Of a stretch of DNA of 64,000 bases, positions 28,024-37,007 are shown in pieces. The position numbers and the translations under genes are program-made. The notes beneath the pieces are model-generated. The model made no database searches, was not told the origin of the DNA, and was given only the letters and a program-made list of their open reading frames with translations. How positions within the stretch are numbered: the stretch's first letter is position 1; each line of letters opens with the position of its first letter. This DNA is from Nocardia exalbida NBRC 100660 (GTDB lineage: Bacteria > Actinomycetota > Actinomycetes > Mycobacteriales > Mycobacteriaceae): positions 43,637-107,636 of the forward strand of contig NZ_BAFZ01000034.1 in NCBI RefSeq assembly GCF_000308575.1, given 5' to 3'.

Positions 28024-28344
28024 GTGCCCGCCTACGTGTCATCGCCCGAGTTGACATTCGGCTTCATGTTCGCACTGGAAGACCCTGAGCGAATCGCCGA
28101 GGTCGTGCGCAATCTGATCGTCCGCAAGACCGTCTCGGTCTTCCGTCTGGCCCGGCTGTCCGATGACGACGGCCCGCCGGAGCGGTACGTGGTCAACTGG
28201 GCGGTCATCCCGCAGATCTCGATCACCACCAGCGCCCCGGATCACGAGGAACTGCGCGCCAACCGCACCATGCTGGTCAACGCCTTCCTCAGCGAGGACG
28301 GCGAGGTCAGCCTCTATTCGGCGCAGTCGAACGGACCTGCCTGA
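28024..28344 (+). CDS. Hypothetical protein of unknown family
   Basis: About 106 residues from GTG 28024; no signal peptide, membrane helix or known motif. Sequence is mixed alpha/beta: LTFGFMFALEDPERIAEVV, then a TVSVFRLARL strand segment and VVNWAVIPQISI. Start choice: TAACCT 8 nt upstream and poor codon use before this point favour GTG 28024; ATG 27958 would add 22 residues with rare codons. It ends at a convergent terminator with the MFS gene. Confidence 0.55.
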   Translation: MPAYVSSPELTFGFMFALEDPERIAEVVRNLIVRKTVSVFRLARLSDDDGPPERYVVNWAVIPQISITTSAPDHEELRANRTMLVNAFLSEDGEVSLYSAQSNGPA

Positions 28345-28347
28345 CCA

Positions 28348-28380
28348 GGCCGTCCCGGCCGGCACGCACCCGGGACGGCC
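28348..28380. terminator. Bidirectional terminator hairpin
   Basis: Perfect 11-bp G+C stem (28348-28358 with 28370-28380), 11-nt loop, between convergent genes. Confidence 0.75.
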
Positions 28381-28387
28381 CGCTCGA

Positions 28388-29626
28388 TCAGCCGACCGGG
28401 ACCGGTGCGTCGAGCCGTCCGGAACGGGCGAGCGCGAACAATGCCGCCGCCGCGACCGTGCCGACGGCGACCAGCGCCGCCCACGCCAGTGCGCTCAGAC
28501 CGGCCTCGCGCGTGGCATCCAGCAGCGTTCCGATGCCCAGATTCCCGAGCAGGATGCCGACGCCGACGATCGTGTTGTAGAGGCCGTAGTGCGTCGCCAC
28601 CAGGTGGTTGCCCGACAGTGCGACCACGGTGTCCATCTCGAACGGAAAGACCGCTGCCGCACCGATTCCCAGGACGACGGCGGTCAGCAGCAGCGCGCCG
28701 ATCGCAGGCCACACGCCCGCGCCGGTGCCCGGGATCACCACCAGCGGTACGAACGCGGACGCGAGAATCGCCATACCCAGTGCCAGGCTGTGCGCGCGGC
28801 CCCAGCGCTGCCCGAACCAGCGGGTGATGCGCAGCTGCCCGGCGATCGCGATCAACCCGGACAGCACGAACACCGCGGTCATCAGCGCGGTCGCCGAGTC
28901 GCCCGCGATCCGTGCGGCGTGCACGGGCAACGCCAGGTAGACCTGGAAGGCCAGCACCGAGGAACTGATCATCGCCGAGGCGAACAGCAGGAACGGGCGG
29001 TTGGCCAGTACGACGCGCCAATCGTCCAGCACGGAGGTGGTTTTCGGCGCGGCCGTGTGCTGCGGGAGCGCGCGTAACTGGGCCAGCGTCAGCGCGCCGA
29101 ACACCACCGCGGCGCCCGTGGCGGTCGCGCGGAAGTCGACGGCCATCAGCGCGAGCCCGACGATCGGGCCGAGCAATATGCCCGCCTGATAGAAGACGTT
29201 GAACACGGCGAACGCCTCCACCCGGCGCGACCCCGCGTCCACCGCCAGATACGCGCGGACCGCGGGATTGAACAGCGCGCCCGCGAAACCGGTCGCGGCC
29301 GACGCGACCAGCAGCGCCGGGAGCGTATCCGCGACCGCCAGCAGCGCGAAACCGCCTGTGCGCAGCAGACATCCGGTCACGATCAGCGGTTTGTAGCCGA
29401 GTCGGTCGGCCAGGGTGCCGCCGAGCAGGAACATGCCCTGCTGGGCGAAGTTCCGGATGCCGAGAACCAGCCCGACCGCCCACGCGGCCAGCCCGAGCGG
29501 GCCTGCCAGGTAACCGGCCAGGTAGGGCATCAGCATGTAGAACCCGGTGTTGATGGCGAACTGATTGACCATCAGCATGCGGCTGGGGCGGTTGAAGCCG
29601 CGGAAGGTGGCGATCAGCTCGGTCAT
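28388..29626 (-). CDS. MFS transporter (Rv0849-like)
   Basis: 412-residue, 12-helix major facilitator with the motif [12 protein letters not shown] between helices 2 and 3. Its ATG overlaps the cysK2 stop (ATGA), so the two are co-translated. In M. tuberculosis the same order lpqS-cysK2-MFS occurs (Rv0847-Rv0849) in the copper-responsive RicR regulon. Export of a sulfur compound or metal complex is plausible but not shown by sequence. A terminator follows. Confidence 0.88.
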   Translation of the reverse strand: MTELIATFRGFNRPSRMLMVNQFAINTGFYMLMPYLAGYLAGPLGLAAWAVGLVLGIRNFAQQGMFLLGGTLADRLGYKPLIVTGCLLRTGGFALLAVADTLPALLVASAATGFAGALFNPAVRAYLAVDAGSRRVEAFAVFNVFYQAGILLGPIVGLALMAVDFRATATGAAVVFGALTLAQLRALPQHTAAPKTTSVLDDWRVVLANRPFLLFASAMISSSVLAFQVYLALPVHAARIAGDSATALMTAVFVLSGLIAIAGQLRITRWFGQRWGRAHSLALGMAILASAFVPLVVIPGTGAGVWPAIGALLLTAVVLGIGAAAVFPFEMDTVVALSGNHLVATHYGLYNTIVGVGILLGNLGIGTLLDATREAGLSALAWAALVAVGTVAAAALFALARSGRLDAPVPVG

Positions 29627-30807
29627 CGCGTCCGCTCCGCATCGGCGCCACCGCGGGGATCGACGACCGTCGTGCAGCGCGTCCACGAGTCGGCGACGGC
29701 GTCGGCCGGGTGCGCGATGCACAGGGGTGCGGCGGGCGGCGTGACGCCGAGCAAGCCGTGCGCGCGGCAATACTCGTCGTTGTAGACGGTGTCGAAGTAG
29801 CGCAGCGGGCCGTCGGGGAAGATCGCGGCGATCCGTGTGGCCGGATCGCTGGTGCGGGCCAGCCAACCGGCGACCAAGGTAACGGCGCCGACGCTCCAGC
29901 CGCCGCTGGCATGGTGTGTCGCGGCGAGCCTGCGGCAGGCCCACACCGCTTCCGCGGGCGCGACCCAGTGAACCTCGTCGAACGCCGGATAGTCGACGTT
30001 GCCCGGATGAATACTCGACCCCAGCCCACGCATCAGCCGCCGTCCCGCGGGCTGGCCGAAGATCGTGGACGCCACGGCGTCGACGCCGACCAAACGCAGG
30101 TGCGGGAAGTATCGGCGCAGCGTGCGCGCGATTCCGGCGGAATGGCCGCCCGTGCCGACCGAGCAGACCAGGACATCGATCCGGCCCAGCTGGGCGACCA
30201 GTTCGAGCGCCAGGGTTTCGTAGGCGTCGCGGTTGTCGGGGTTGCGGTACTGGTCGGGGCACCATGCCCGGGGGTTCCGGGCCAGCAGTTCGGCGACGCG
30301 GTCGCGGCGCGCCTGCTGCCAGCCGCCGGTCGGGTGCGGCTCGGCGACCAGTTCTATCCGCGCACCGTAGGCCGCGAGCATGCGGTGCATGAGTGGTTCC
30401 AGGCCGGGGTCGGTGACCAGTGTGACCGGGTGGTGATACACCATGCCCGCCAGCGCGAGGCCCAGGCCGAGCGTGCCGCTGGTCGATTCGATGATCGGCG
30501 CGCCCGGTGCGAGGTCGCCGCGCGCGATGGCGCGCTCGACCATGTGCAGCGCGGGCCGGTCCTTCATCCCGCCGGGATTGGCGCCTTCGAGCTTGGCCCA
30601 GAAGCCGCGGCCCTCCGGTGGCGTGGTGTCGCCCAGCGGTTCGGTGATCCACAGGACCGGCGTGTTGCCCACCATGGTGTCCGGACGCGGACAGCGCTGG
30701 GCGGTGGTGAGGAGACTCGCCGGGCTCGCGAGCGGTGTCGAGGGACGCGTCTGCGGCTCGCGCGGAGCGGGATCGGGCACAGCCGGGTTCTGCAGTGCAG
30801 AAGTCAT
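29623..30807 (-). CDS. cysK2: S-sulfocysteine synthase / cysteine synthase-like PLP enzyme (CysK2)
   Basis: Fold-type II PLP enzyme. M. tuberculosis CysK2 makes S-sulfocysteine from O-phosphoserine and thiosulfate. 394 residues: an N-terminal Pro-rich extension of about 40, Lys82 in [10 protein letters not shown] as the probable Schiff base, substrate loop ESTSGTLG and phosphate loop [13 protein letters not shown] 30807 lacks a strong ribosome site. Assignment to CysK2 rather than CysK/CysM rests mainly on the position between an lpqS-like gene and an MFS gene, as in Rv0847-Rv0849. A cysteine desulfhydrase (Cds1) activity is the main alternative. Confidence 0.78.
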   Translation of the reverse strand: MTSALQNPAVPDPAPREPQTRPSTPLASPASLLTTAQRCPRPDTMVGNTPVLWITEPLGDTTPPEGRGFWAKLEGANPGGMKDRPALHMVERAIARGDLAPGAPIIESTSGTLGLGLALAGMVYHHPVTLVTDPGLEPLMHRMLAAYGARIELVAEPHPTGGWQQARRDRVAELLARNPRAWCPDQYRNPDNRDAYETLALELVAQLGRIDVLVCSVGTGGHSAGIARTLRRYFPHLRLVGVDAVASTIFGQPAGRRLMRGLGSSIHPGNVDYPAFDEVHWVAPAEAVWACRRLAATHHASGGWSVGAVTLVAGWLARTSDPATRIAAIFPDGPLRYFDTVYNDEYCRAHGLLGVTPPAAPLCIAHPADAVADSWTRCTTVVDPRGGADAERTR

Positions 30808-30914
30808 GGGGAATCGTCGATTCTGTGCGGTCGCTACTGGTAGCGACGGTGTGAGTGCGGACTTCGCACGAACACCGGCCGGGCCCCGGCAGGCTCCGGC
30901 CTGACGCTGACCGA

Positions 30915-31331
30915 TCAGTTCCGATCGATGCCGAATCGAGTGAGTTTGTCTCTGCCCGGACACACCGGGATGGATGCGATCGGCGGGGCGCGCACGCCGC
31001 CGCCGAGGGCGGCCGCGGGCGCCGCCAGGAGCATCGGCACCGAGGCGACCAGCAGCAGCACCAGCAGTGAGATGGCGCGCGGCAGGGCGGCGAGCACTGC
31101 GTCGCCGGGAACGTGCCGATCCGGCTCGTTGGCGTGCTGATGGCGGTCGAGGAGGACAGCCTGGGTGACGGAGGAGGCCATGACCGGGCCTGACGCTTCG
31201 ATATGCGCATGCGGTGCGGCGGCGTGGGTGAAGACGTGACACTGGGGCACCGCGATGGCGACCATCCAGGCGGTGTACGCGAGAGCCACGAATACCCGGG
31301 TCACCGGTAGTCGCAGCGCGCAGAACGTCAC
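30915..31331 (-). CDS. lpqS: LpqS-like His-rich membrane protein
   Basis: 138 residues. One hydrophobic segment near residues 10-30, then a His-rich extracytoplasmic stretch ([14 protein letters not shown] and [14 protein letters not shown]), a second hydrophobic segment near 88-112, and a C-terminal GRDKLTRF that resembles the end of mycobacterial LpqS. The histidines suggest metal (copper) binding, an inference. GTG 31331 has TACCAT 6 nt upstream (31338-31343), a leaderless start. Unlike LpqS there is no obvious lipobox. It heads the lpqS-cysK2-MFS cluster; I saw no clear RicR/CsoR operator. Confidence 0.68.
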   Translation of the reverse strand: MTFCALRLPVTRVFVALAYTAWMVAIAVPQCHVFTHAAAPHAHIEASGPVMASSVTQAVLLDRHQHANEPDRHVPGDAVLAALPRAISLLVLLLVASVPMLLAAPAAALGGGVRAPPIASIPVCPGRDKLTRFGIDRN

Positions 31332-31546
31332 GTCCCGATGGTACAAGTCCGGCCAGGGCGCGATCCGCCGGTGTTGGTGGCGGTTCGATCGATTCGATTG
31401 CGGCTCAGGCCCGGCCGTGTGCGGACCGCCCCTATTCGTTGGCGTGTCGGTATCAGATGGTGCCGTTCCCGCACGGCTGGATACGGGACAATCAGCACAC
31501 CTACTGGTTGTGGCTTGGATCACAGCAACCGTAAGGAGCGTTGCTC

Positions 31547-32224
31547 ATGGAACTCGAGAAGCCCGCCGTCCCGTCCGACCCGATTCGCGTGCGTGGCGAT
31601 CTGGATCCCGCGCTGTCGCGGTGGTTGTGGCTGGTCAAGTGGCTACTGGCGATACCGCACTACATCGTGCTGTTCTTCCTCCACATCGCCTACGCGGTGC
31701 TCACGGTCGTCGCCTTCTTCGCGATCCTGATCACCGGCAAGTACCCGCGAGGCCTGTTCGACTTCAATGTCGGCGTCATGCGCTGGGGATGGCGGGTGAC
31801 CTTCTACTCCTTGTCGGTGCTCGGCACCGACAAGTACCCGCCGTTCAGCTTGCGGGCTGACGCGGACTACCCGGCCGACCTGGAGATCGACTACCCGGAG
31901 ACGTTGCACCGCGGCCTGGTATTGGTGAAGTGGTGGTTGCTGGCCATCCCGCACTACCTGATCGTCGGCGCGGTGGTGAGCGGCGGCGTCGCGTTCGCGG
32001 GCGGCGAGGGGGACGACTGGGGCGGCGCCTCGATTTCGCTGCTGGGCATCCTGCTGATCGTCGCGCTGGTCGCCTTGCTGTTCACGGCGCGTTACCCGCG
32101 GGGCCTCTACGACTTCGTGATGGGCATCAATCGCTGGATCATCCGCGTGCAGGCATACGCGGGTTTGATGCGGGACGAGTACCCGCCCTTCCGGCTCGAC
32201 CAGGGCGCTCGTGAGTCCGACTGA
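31547..32224 (+). CDS. DUF4389 membrane protein
   Basis: 225 residues with two DUF4389 units: LSRWLWLVKWLLAIPHYIVL and GLVLVKWWLLAIPHYLIVG, each followed by ARYPRG/GKYPRG and a FDFNVG or YDFVMG motif, and DKYPPF/DEYPPF. About four membrane helices. Function unknown; widespread in actinobacteria. ATG 31547 has AAGGAG 8 nt upstream. It is divergent from the lpqS-like gene and converges on the ABC exporter with a short hairpin between. Confidence 0.9.
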   Translation: MELEKPAVPSDPIRVRGDLDPALSRWLWLVKWLLAIPHYIVLFFLHIAYAVLTVVAFFAILITGKYPRGLFDFNVGVMRWGWRVTFYSLSVLGTDKYPPFSLRADADYPADLEIDYPETLHRGLVLVKWWLLAIPHYLIVGAVVSGGVAFAGGEGDDWGGASISLLGILLIVALVALLFTARYPRGLYDFVMGINRWIIRVQAYAGLMRDEYPPFRLDQGARESD

Positions 32225-32240
32225 ACCCGGCCCACCGGAA

Positions 32241-32262
32241 CCGCCCGTTCGTCAGCGGGCGG
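32241..32262. terminator. Small convergent hairpin
   Basis: 7-bp perfect stem (32241-32247 with 32256-32262), 8-nt loop, overlapping the ABC ATPase stop codon. Confidence 0.4.
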
Positions 32263-33247
32263 ATTCGTAGATCCGCCGCACCACGTCCTCGATCTCGGGC
32301 TCCTCGATCGACAGGTCCCGCACTTCGGCGCGCTCCGACACCGTGGCCAGCAGCTGTGCGGCCGTGATCTGTTCCGGATCGAAGGCCAGCCGTTGCCGCA
32401 TGCCGTCGGCTTCGGTGCCCAGCAATTGGGCCGAGGGCAGATCGTCGAAGTCCGGCGCCGGTTCGGCCAGGTCCACCACCAGCACCCGGCGCGCGCCGAC
32501 GGTGGCCGCCAAGCCGGTGAGCGACCCGTCGTACACCAAGCGGCCGTGGTCGGCGACGAGCACGCGTTCGCAGAGCCTTTCGATGTCCCCCATGTCGTGC
32601 GTGGTGAGCAGCAGGGTGGTGCCGCGCTCGGCGCGCTCGGCCCGGAGGAACTCGCGTAACCGTTGTTTCGACAGCACGTCGAGGCCGATCGTGGGCTCGT
32701 CGAGGATCACCAGCTCGGGCGAATGCAGCAGGGCCGCGGCGACTTCCGCGCGCATGCGCTGGCCCAGCGAGAGCTGGCGCACCGGTGTGTCGAGGGTGTC
32801 GGCCATTTCCAGTTGCTCGATCAGTTCGTGTGCGCGCTCGCGCGCGGTACCCGGCGCCAATCGGTGAATCGCGGCGAGGATCGAGAACGATTCGCGCAGC
32901 GGCAGATCCCACCACAGCTGGGAGCGCTGGCCGAACACCACCCCGATCCGGCCGGCCAGTTCGCGTCGCTGCCGCACCGGGTCCAGCCCGCAGGTGCGCA
33001 CGGTGCCGGAGGTGGGCACCAGGATGCCGGTGAGCATCTTGATCGTGGTGGACTTGCCCGCACCGTTGGCGCCGATGTAACCGACGGCGGCGCCCCGCTC
33101 GATCCGGGCGGTCATCCCGTCGACCGCGGTGAGCGTTTCACGGCGCCTGCGCCAGCGGCGGCCGTTCTTGCGATACAGGGTGAACTGCCTGGTGAGGTCC
33201 TCCATATCGATGATCGCCTCCGGGCCGGGGCACCGGCTCGTTCTCAT
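32252..33247 (-). CDS. ABC exporter ATP-binding protein
   Basis: 331 residues: Walker A GANGAGKST near 59-66, Q-loop VFGQRSQLWWDLP, signature LSLGQRMRAE, Walker B LVILDEPTIGLD, and a C-terminal domain of about 80 residues typical of NatA/DrrA-type ATPases that work with ABC-2 permeases. Its ATG overlaps the upstream permease stop (ATGA). The three-gene set permease-permease-ATPase is one operon. The FGQRSQLWWD motif is shared with the subfamily paired with DUF990-like permeases; the substrate is unknown. Confidence 0.92.
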   Translation of the reverse strand: MRTSRCPGPEAIIDMEDLTRQFTLYRKNGRRWRRRRETLTAVDGMTARIERGAAVGYIGANGAGKSTTIKMLTGILVPTSGTVRTCGLDPVRQRRELAGRIGVVFGQRSQLWWDLPLRESFSILAAIHRLAPGTARERAHELIEQLEMADTLDTPVRQLSLGQRMRAEVAAALLHSPELVILDEPTIGLDVLSKQRLREFLRAERAERGTTLLLTTHDMGDIERLCERVLVADHGRLVYDGSLTGLAATVGARRVLVVDLAEPAPDFDDLPSAQLLGTEADGMRQRLAFDPEQITAAQLLATVSERAEVRDLSIEEPEIEDVVRRIYESAR

Positions 33248-34071
33248 CCTCCGCCTCCCTGATAGTGCCGTGTGCCCGAGCGCCACAGACCGAGCGCCAG
33301 CAGCCAGACCCACAGCGCCGCCACCGGAGTCAGCCAGGCCAGCCAGGCGGGCAGCAGCGGCGGGCCGGGCAGGCGCAGCAGGGCGAGGGTGGGCAGGTAG
33401 GCCGTGAACGCGACCGGAATCGCGAACCCGAAGAGCAATCGCATGGGGGTGGGGAACACCGACGCGGGTTGCGTCGCCGCGAACGAGCCGCCATAGGTGA
33501 AGCTGTTGGTGAGCTCGGAGCCGTCGATCAGATAGAACTGCAACCCCGCGGCGCAGACGAACACGCCGCCGAACAGCGCGATACCTCCGACGAGCGTGAG
33601 GGCGAGCAGCGCGACCGTGGTCGCGTCGCAGGCGATGTCGTTGCGCACCAAGCCCGCCGCCAGCGCGACGATCGAGACGGACGCGCGCGCGAACCTGCGC
33701 AGCGAGACATCGCTGGTGATCAGTTGCAGCAGCAGTGGTTGCGGTCGCAGATGATAGGCGTCGAGCTGGCCCATCCTGATCAGGACCGGCAGCGTGTCGA
33801 GGTGACCGAACAGCACCTGGGACAGTGCGAAACTCGTGTTGCTCAATCCGAACAGCAGCAGTGCGCCGTCCAGATCCAGTCCGCCGAGGACGCGCGCGGC
33901 GCGGAAGATCAGCCAGACCTCGGCCAACTCGACCAGGCCGACCAGGAGGGCGCTCAGCAGTTCACTGACGAAGGACAATCGGTAGCTGCGCTGCGCGCGG
34001 ATCCTGGAGCGCAACACCGCGACGTAGGGTGTCGACCACGACCCGGCGCGCGCGGCAGCGACCTCAACCAC
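33244..34071 (-). CDS. ABC-2 type (DUF990-like) permease subunit
   Basis: 275 residues, about six membrane helices, opening with an RAQRSYRLSFVSELLSALL segment typical of the ABC-2_2 (DUF990) permeases. GTG 34071 overlaps the end of the first permease gene by 8 bp; its stop overlaps the ATPase start. Forms a heterodimeric channel with the other permease. Confidence 0.88.
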   Translation of the reverse strand: MVEVAAARAGSWSTPYVAVLRSRIRAQRSYRLSFVSELLSALLVGLVELAEVWLIFRAARVLGGLDLDGALLLFGLSNTSFALSQVLFGHLDTLPVLIRMGQLDAYHLRPQPLLLQLITSDVSLRRFARASVSIVALAAGLVRNDIACDATTVALLALTLVGGIALFGGVFVCAAGLQFYLIDGSELTNSFTYGGSFAATQPASVFPTPMRLLFGFAIPVAFTAYLPTLALLRLPGPPLLPAWLAWLTPVAALWVWLLALGLWRSGTRHYQGGGG

Positions 34072-34888
34072 CTTGCACCTCCAGTCTGCGCCGGCCGGTG
34101 ATCAGCAGCACGCGCCCGGCGATCCCGGCCACCAGCACCCAGAACACCTGAACGCCGACGACGGAAAGCGCTTGCGCACCGGTGGTCCGGCCGGAGAGCA
34201 CGTCGATCGGAGACTGCAGGATCGAGGGGAAAGGCGTGGCGGCCGCGAGCGCGCCCAGCCACGCGGGGAACATGTGCACCGGGACGAAGAGCCCGGCCAG
34301 GAAGGTCCCGCCGGTGTAGTACAGCACCCGGATACCGCGGGTCTCCACCACCCAGAATCCGATCAGCACCACGATGAACCGGCACAGGAACGAAATCACC
34401 ACGGCCAACAGGACACTCACCGCGCCGAGCAGGTAGGGGCCGGCCGAGACCGGCATCACCAGCCCAAAGGTGAGCGTGCCCACCAGCACGCTCGGTATGC
34501 CGCGCGGCAAGAAGGTGCACGCCGCTCGCCCGAGATCGTCCGCGAGATAACCGCATTGGATATCGACAGGACGCAGGAAATCGATGGCGATGTCACCGTT
34601 CTTCACCCGATCATCCAGTGGTCCGAGGGATCCCATGAATTGCAACGCGCCGAGCAGCCCCTGTGACAGCCATACGTAGGCGCCGATGCTGCCCCGGTCG
34701 TACCCGCCGAAGTCACCGCCGGCGTCCACCGCCGCGGCCAGGACGGCCGCGCGGACGAACCCGAATACACAGTTGGTGAACAGTCCCGCGAACATCGCCG
34801 CTTTGTATTGCCACTGTCTGCGGAATCCGGCGCCCATGAGCGATGTGTAGAGGGCGACGGCGCTGCGAAATCGTTCCCCCGACGGCAC
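34064..34888 (-). CDS. ABC-2 type permease subunit (first gene of the exporter operon)
   Basis: 274 residues with six hydrophobic segments; FRRQWQYKAAMFAGLFTNCVFG near the start and VPVHMFPAWLGALAAATPFPSI are typical of ABC-2_2 permeases. GTG 34888 has AGGGGGG about 9 nt upstream, and TAGGGT (34931-34936) may be the operon -10. It is divergent from ectB; 178 bp separate the starts. Confidence 0.85.
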   Translation of the reverse strand: MPSGERFRSAVALYTSLMGAGFRRQWQYKAAMFAGLFTNCVFGFVRAAVLAAAVDAGGDFGGYDRGSIGAYVWLSQGLLGALQFMGSLGPLDDRVKNGDIAIDFLRPVDIQCGYLADDLGRAACTFLPRGIPSVLVGTLTFGLVMPVSAGPYLLGAVSVLLAVVISFLCRFIVVLIGFWVVETRGIRVLYYTGGTFLAGLFVPVHMFPAWLGALAAATPFPSILQSPIDVLSGRTTGAQALSVVGVQVFWVLVAGIAGRVLLITGRRRLEVQGG

Positions 34889-35066
34889 GCTGTCCGCCCC
34901 CCTCCGGTCTCCCGCGCACAAGGAGTCAACCCTACCGGCCCAGGTGGGCCCGGGAAAGGCCCCTGCGCTGTTTGGGGGAAAAGGCCCACATCCAGGCGTC
35001 GCGAATGTTAGAAACACTGTCACTTCAGATTGTGGAGCGCTCGCGCACGACGAGTAAGGATCGCCG

Positions 35067-36323
35067 ATGACCGTCACCGAGATGACTGTTTTCGAGGCAC
35101 TCGAATCCAACGTGCGCGGGTACTGTCGCTGCTGGCCCGCGGTCTTCGACACCGCCAGCGGAGCGTGGCTGCGCGATGAGACCGGCAAGGAATACCTGGA
35201 TTTCTTCGCCGGGGCGGGATCGCTCAACTACGGCCACAACAACCCCGTGCTCAAGCGGGCGCTGCTGGACTACATCGCGGGCGACGGCATCACCCACGGC
35301 CTGGACATGTCCACCGTCGCCAAGCGGCGGCTGCTGGAAGCGCTGCGCGACAACGTCTTCGGCCCCCGCGGCCTGGACTGGAAAGTCCAGTTTCCCGGGC
35401 CGACCGGAGCGAACGCGGTCGAGGCCGCGTTGAAGCTCGCCCGCAAGGTCACCGGGCGGCAGACCGTGCTGAGTTTCACCAACGCCTTCCATGGCATGTC
35501 GCTCGGCGCCCTCGCGGTCACCGGAAACGCCGCCAAGCGGTCCGGCGCGGGGGTGCCGCTCGCGCATGCCATGCCCATGCCCTACGACGGATACCTCGGC
35601 ATCGCCGACGACCTGCTCTGGATGCGCAGGGCGCTGGACGATCCGTCCTCCGGTCTGGACAAACCGGCCGCGGTGATCGTGGAGACGGTGCAGGGCGAAG
35701 GGGGCATCAACGTGGCCCGCGTGGAATGGCTGCGCGGGCTGGCCGAGCTGTGTTCGGCCCGCGGCATCCTGCTGATCGTCGACGACGTCCAGATGGGCTG
35801 CGGCCGCACCGGGCCGTTCTTCTCCTTCGAGGTCGCCGGGATCACGCCCGACATCGTGACGTTGTCGAAGTCGATCGGCGGCTACGGCCTGCCGATGGCG
35901 TTGGTGCTGTTCAAACCGGAACTCGATCAGTGGGCGCCCGGCGAGCACAATGGCACCTTCCGTGGCAACAACGCGGCATTCGTCACCGGTCGCGTGGCGC
36001 TCGAGCACTATTGGTCGGATTCCGCGCTGGAACTCGCGACCCTCGCCAAGGGGGAGCGGATCGCACGGGCGCTCGATGGGCTGGCCGAGGCGTTCGAGGG
36101 GGTCTCGGCGCGCGGCCGCGGCCTGGTGCACGGCGTCGTCTTCGAGGACGCGTCGCTGGCGGAGAAGGTCGGCCAGGCCGCGTTCGACCGCGGCCTGCTC
36201 GTGGAGACCTCCGGCTCGGCGGACGAGGTGATCAAGCTCATGCCGCCCCTGACGGTCACCGACGACGAGATCGATCACGGCATTCGCCTGTTGACCGGAG
36301 CGATGGAGGCGGTCTGCGGTTGA
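35067..36323 (+). CDS. ectB: Diaminobutyrate--2-oxoglutarate aminotransferase (EctB-like), orphan
   Basis: Class III PLP aminotransferase that converts aspartate semialdehyde to L-2,4-diaminobutyrate, the ectoine precursor. 418 residues: N-terminus VFEALESNVRGYCRCWPAVF and LDFFAGAGSLNYGHNNP are the EctB signature; PLP Lys268 in TLSKSIGGYG; THGLDM. AAGGA precedes ATG 35067. No ectA or ectC is adjacent: upstream is a divergent ABC exporter, downstream a decayed globin gene. It may serve ectoine made elsewhere in the genome, or supply diaminobutyrate for another product. Confidence 0.85.
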   Translation: MTVTEMTVFEALESNVRGYCRCWPAVFDTASGAWLRDETGKEYLDFFAGAGSLNYGHNNPVLKRALLDYIAGDGITHGLDMSTVAKRRLLEALRDNVFGPRGLDWKVQFPGPTGANAVEAALKLARKVTGRQTVLSFTNAFHGMSLGALAVTGNAAKRSGAGVPLAHAMPMPYDGYLGIADDLLWMRRALDDPSSGLDKPAAVIVETVQGEGGINVARVEWLRGLAELCSARGILLIVDDVQMGCGRTGPFFSFEVAGITPDIVTLSKSIGGYGLPMALVLFKPELDQWAPGEHNGTFRGNNAAFVTGRVALEHYWSDSALELATLAKGERIARALDGLAEAFEGVSARGRGLVHGVVFEDASLAEKVGQAAFDRGLLVETSGSADEVIKLMPPLTVTDDEIDHGIRLLTGAMEAVCG

Positions 36324-36325
36324 CG

Positions 36326-36521
36326 TGTTGCGGAGGTCTTACCGGTGCCGATGGGGCGGTGAGGCGAGTAATCGTGCTGCGACACCCCTTCGGTCTGGTG
36401 GCGGGAGACCTGGAGGCCTCGCTCACCGCGGCCGGGGTGCCCGCCCGGCCTGGTCGCCGAGATCCTGGGTGCCGTGGCACCGCCGGCCGACGACATCGCG
36501 TCCTCGGCCGCGAAGATTTGA
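36326..36521 (+). pseudogene. Remnant of a group I truncated haemoglobin (GlbN-like), frameshifted
   Basis: Immediately after ectB a reading frame shows TGADGAVRRV then RHPFGLVAGDLEASLTAAGV, and after a +1 shift near 36449 LVAEILGAVAPPADDIAS, ending at TGA 36519-36521. This matches the C-terminal half of mycobacterial GlbN from memory (LVAGHLADALTAAGVPS followed by EILGVIAPLAVDVTS). The N-terminal half, including the haem pocket and proximal His region, is missing, and there is no start. It looks like a decayed gene fragment. An intact group II globin (glbO) exists at 52583-52987. Confidence 0.65.
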
Positions 36522-36693
36522 GGCTTGGCAGGCGCTCGCGCTGGTCGGCGGCGGACAATGGTGCGGTGTCCGGCCCTGCAACCGGCTCGCAAGTCTCGCG
36601 AAAACTTCGGGTCGACCGCGGACATGGCCCGCGGTCGAGATGCACGGGAGGAGAATCCCCGAGTGTTTGAGCTTCGCGCTCCCTGGGTAATAG

Positions 36694-36727
36694 CACTGGA
36701 GACCCGCATAGCTGCGGATCTCCAGTG
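36694..36727 (-). terminator. Terminator of tRNA-Arg
   Basis: Stem of 9 bp, one mismatch, then 5 bp (36694-36708 with 36713-36727), 4-nt loop, just downstream of tRNA-Arg on the minus strand. From 36522 to here nothing coding was recognised. Confidence 0.65.
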
Positions 36728-36732
36728 TGCTG

Positions 36733-36806
36733 CGCCCCCGGCAGGAATCGAACCTGCGACCTAGGGATTAGAAGGCCCTTGCTCTATCCAACTGAGCTAC
36801 GGAGGC
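36733..36806 (-). tRNA. tRNA-Arg (anticodon TCT)
   Basis: 74-nt cloverleaf on the minus strand: acceptor GCCTCCG/CGGGGGC (one G-U pair), D arm AGCTCAGTTGGATAGAGC, anticodon loop CTTCTAA with TCT, T loop GTTCGAT, discriminator G; CCA not encoded. Confidence 0.97.
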
Positions 36807-37007
36807 AGCGGGTTCCACGATGGCCGACATTGGCCGTGCTGTCCAGCGGGTCGATTATAGCGACCGTCCAGGTGGTCAAACTCTTAGCGTTAGCAACGTT
36901 TCAGCCATCCCGAGACAGTAGGTGACGCGCCGGTGGTGATCCGCGGTCAGGATATCGGTACAAACCCGACCGGGCCACGGATTACTCGCCGAACTACGCT
37001 CAGTCGT

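Noticed and set aside
31332..31546. RicR/CsoR copper operator upstream of the lpqS-like gene
   Set aside because: No convincing G/C-rich palindrome with flanking TA steps; only scattered ATACC and GGTAT words.
36324..36521. Truncated ectC or ectA downstream of ectB
   Set aside because: No cupin-type EctC or acetyltransferase motifs; the similarity is to a truncated haemoglobin C-terminus instead.
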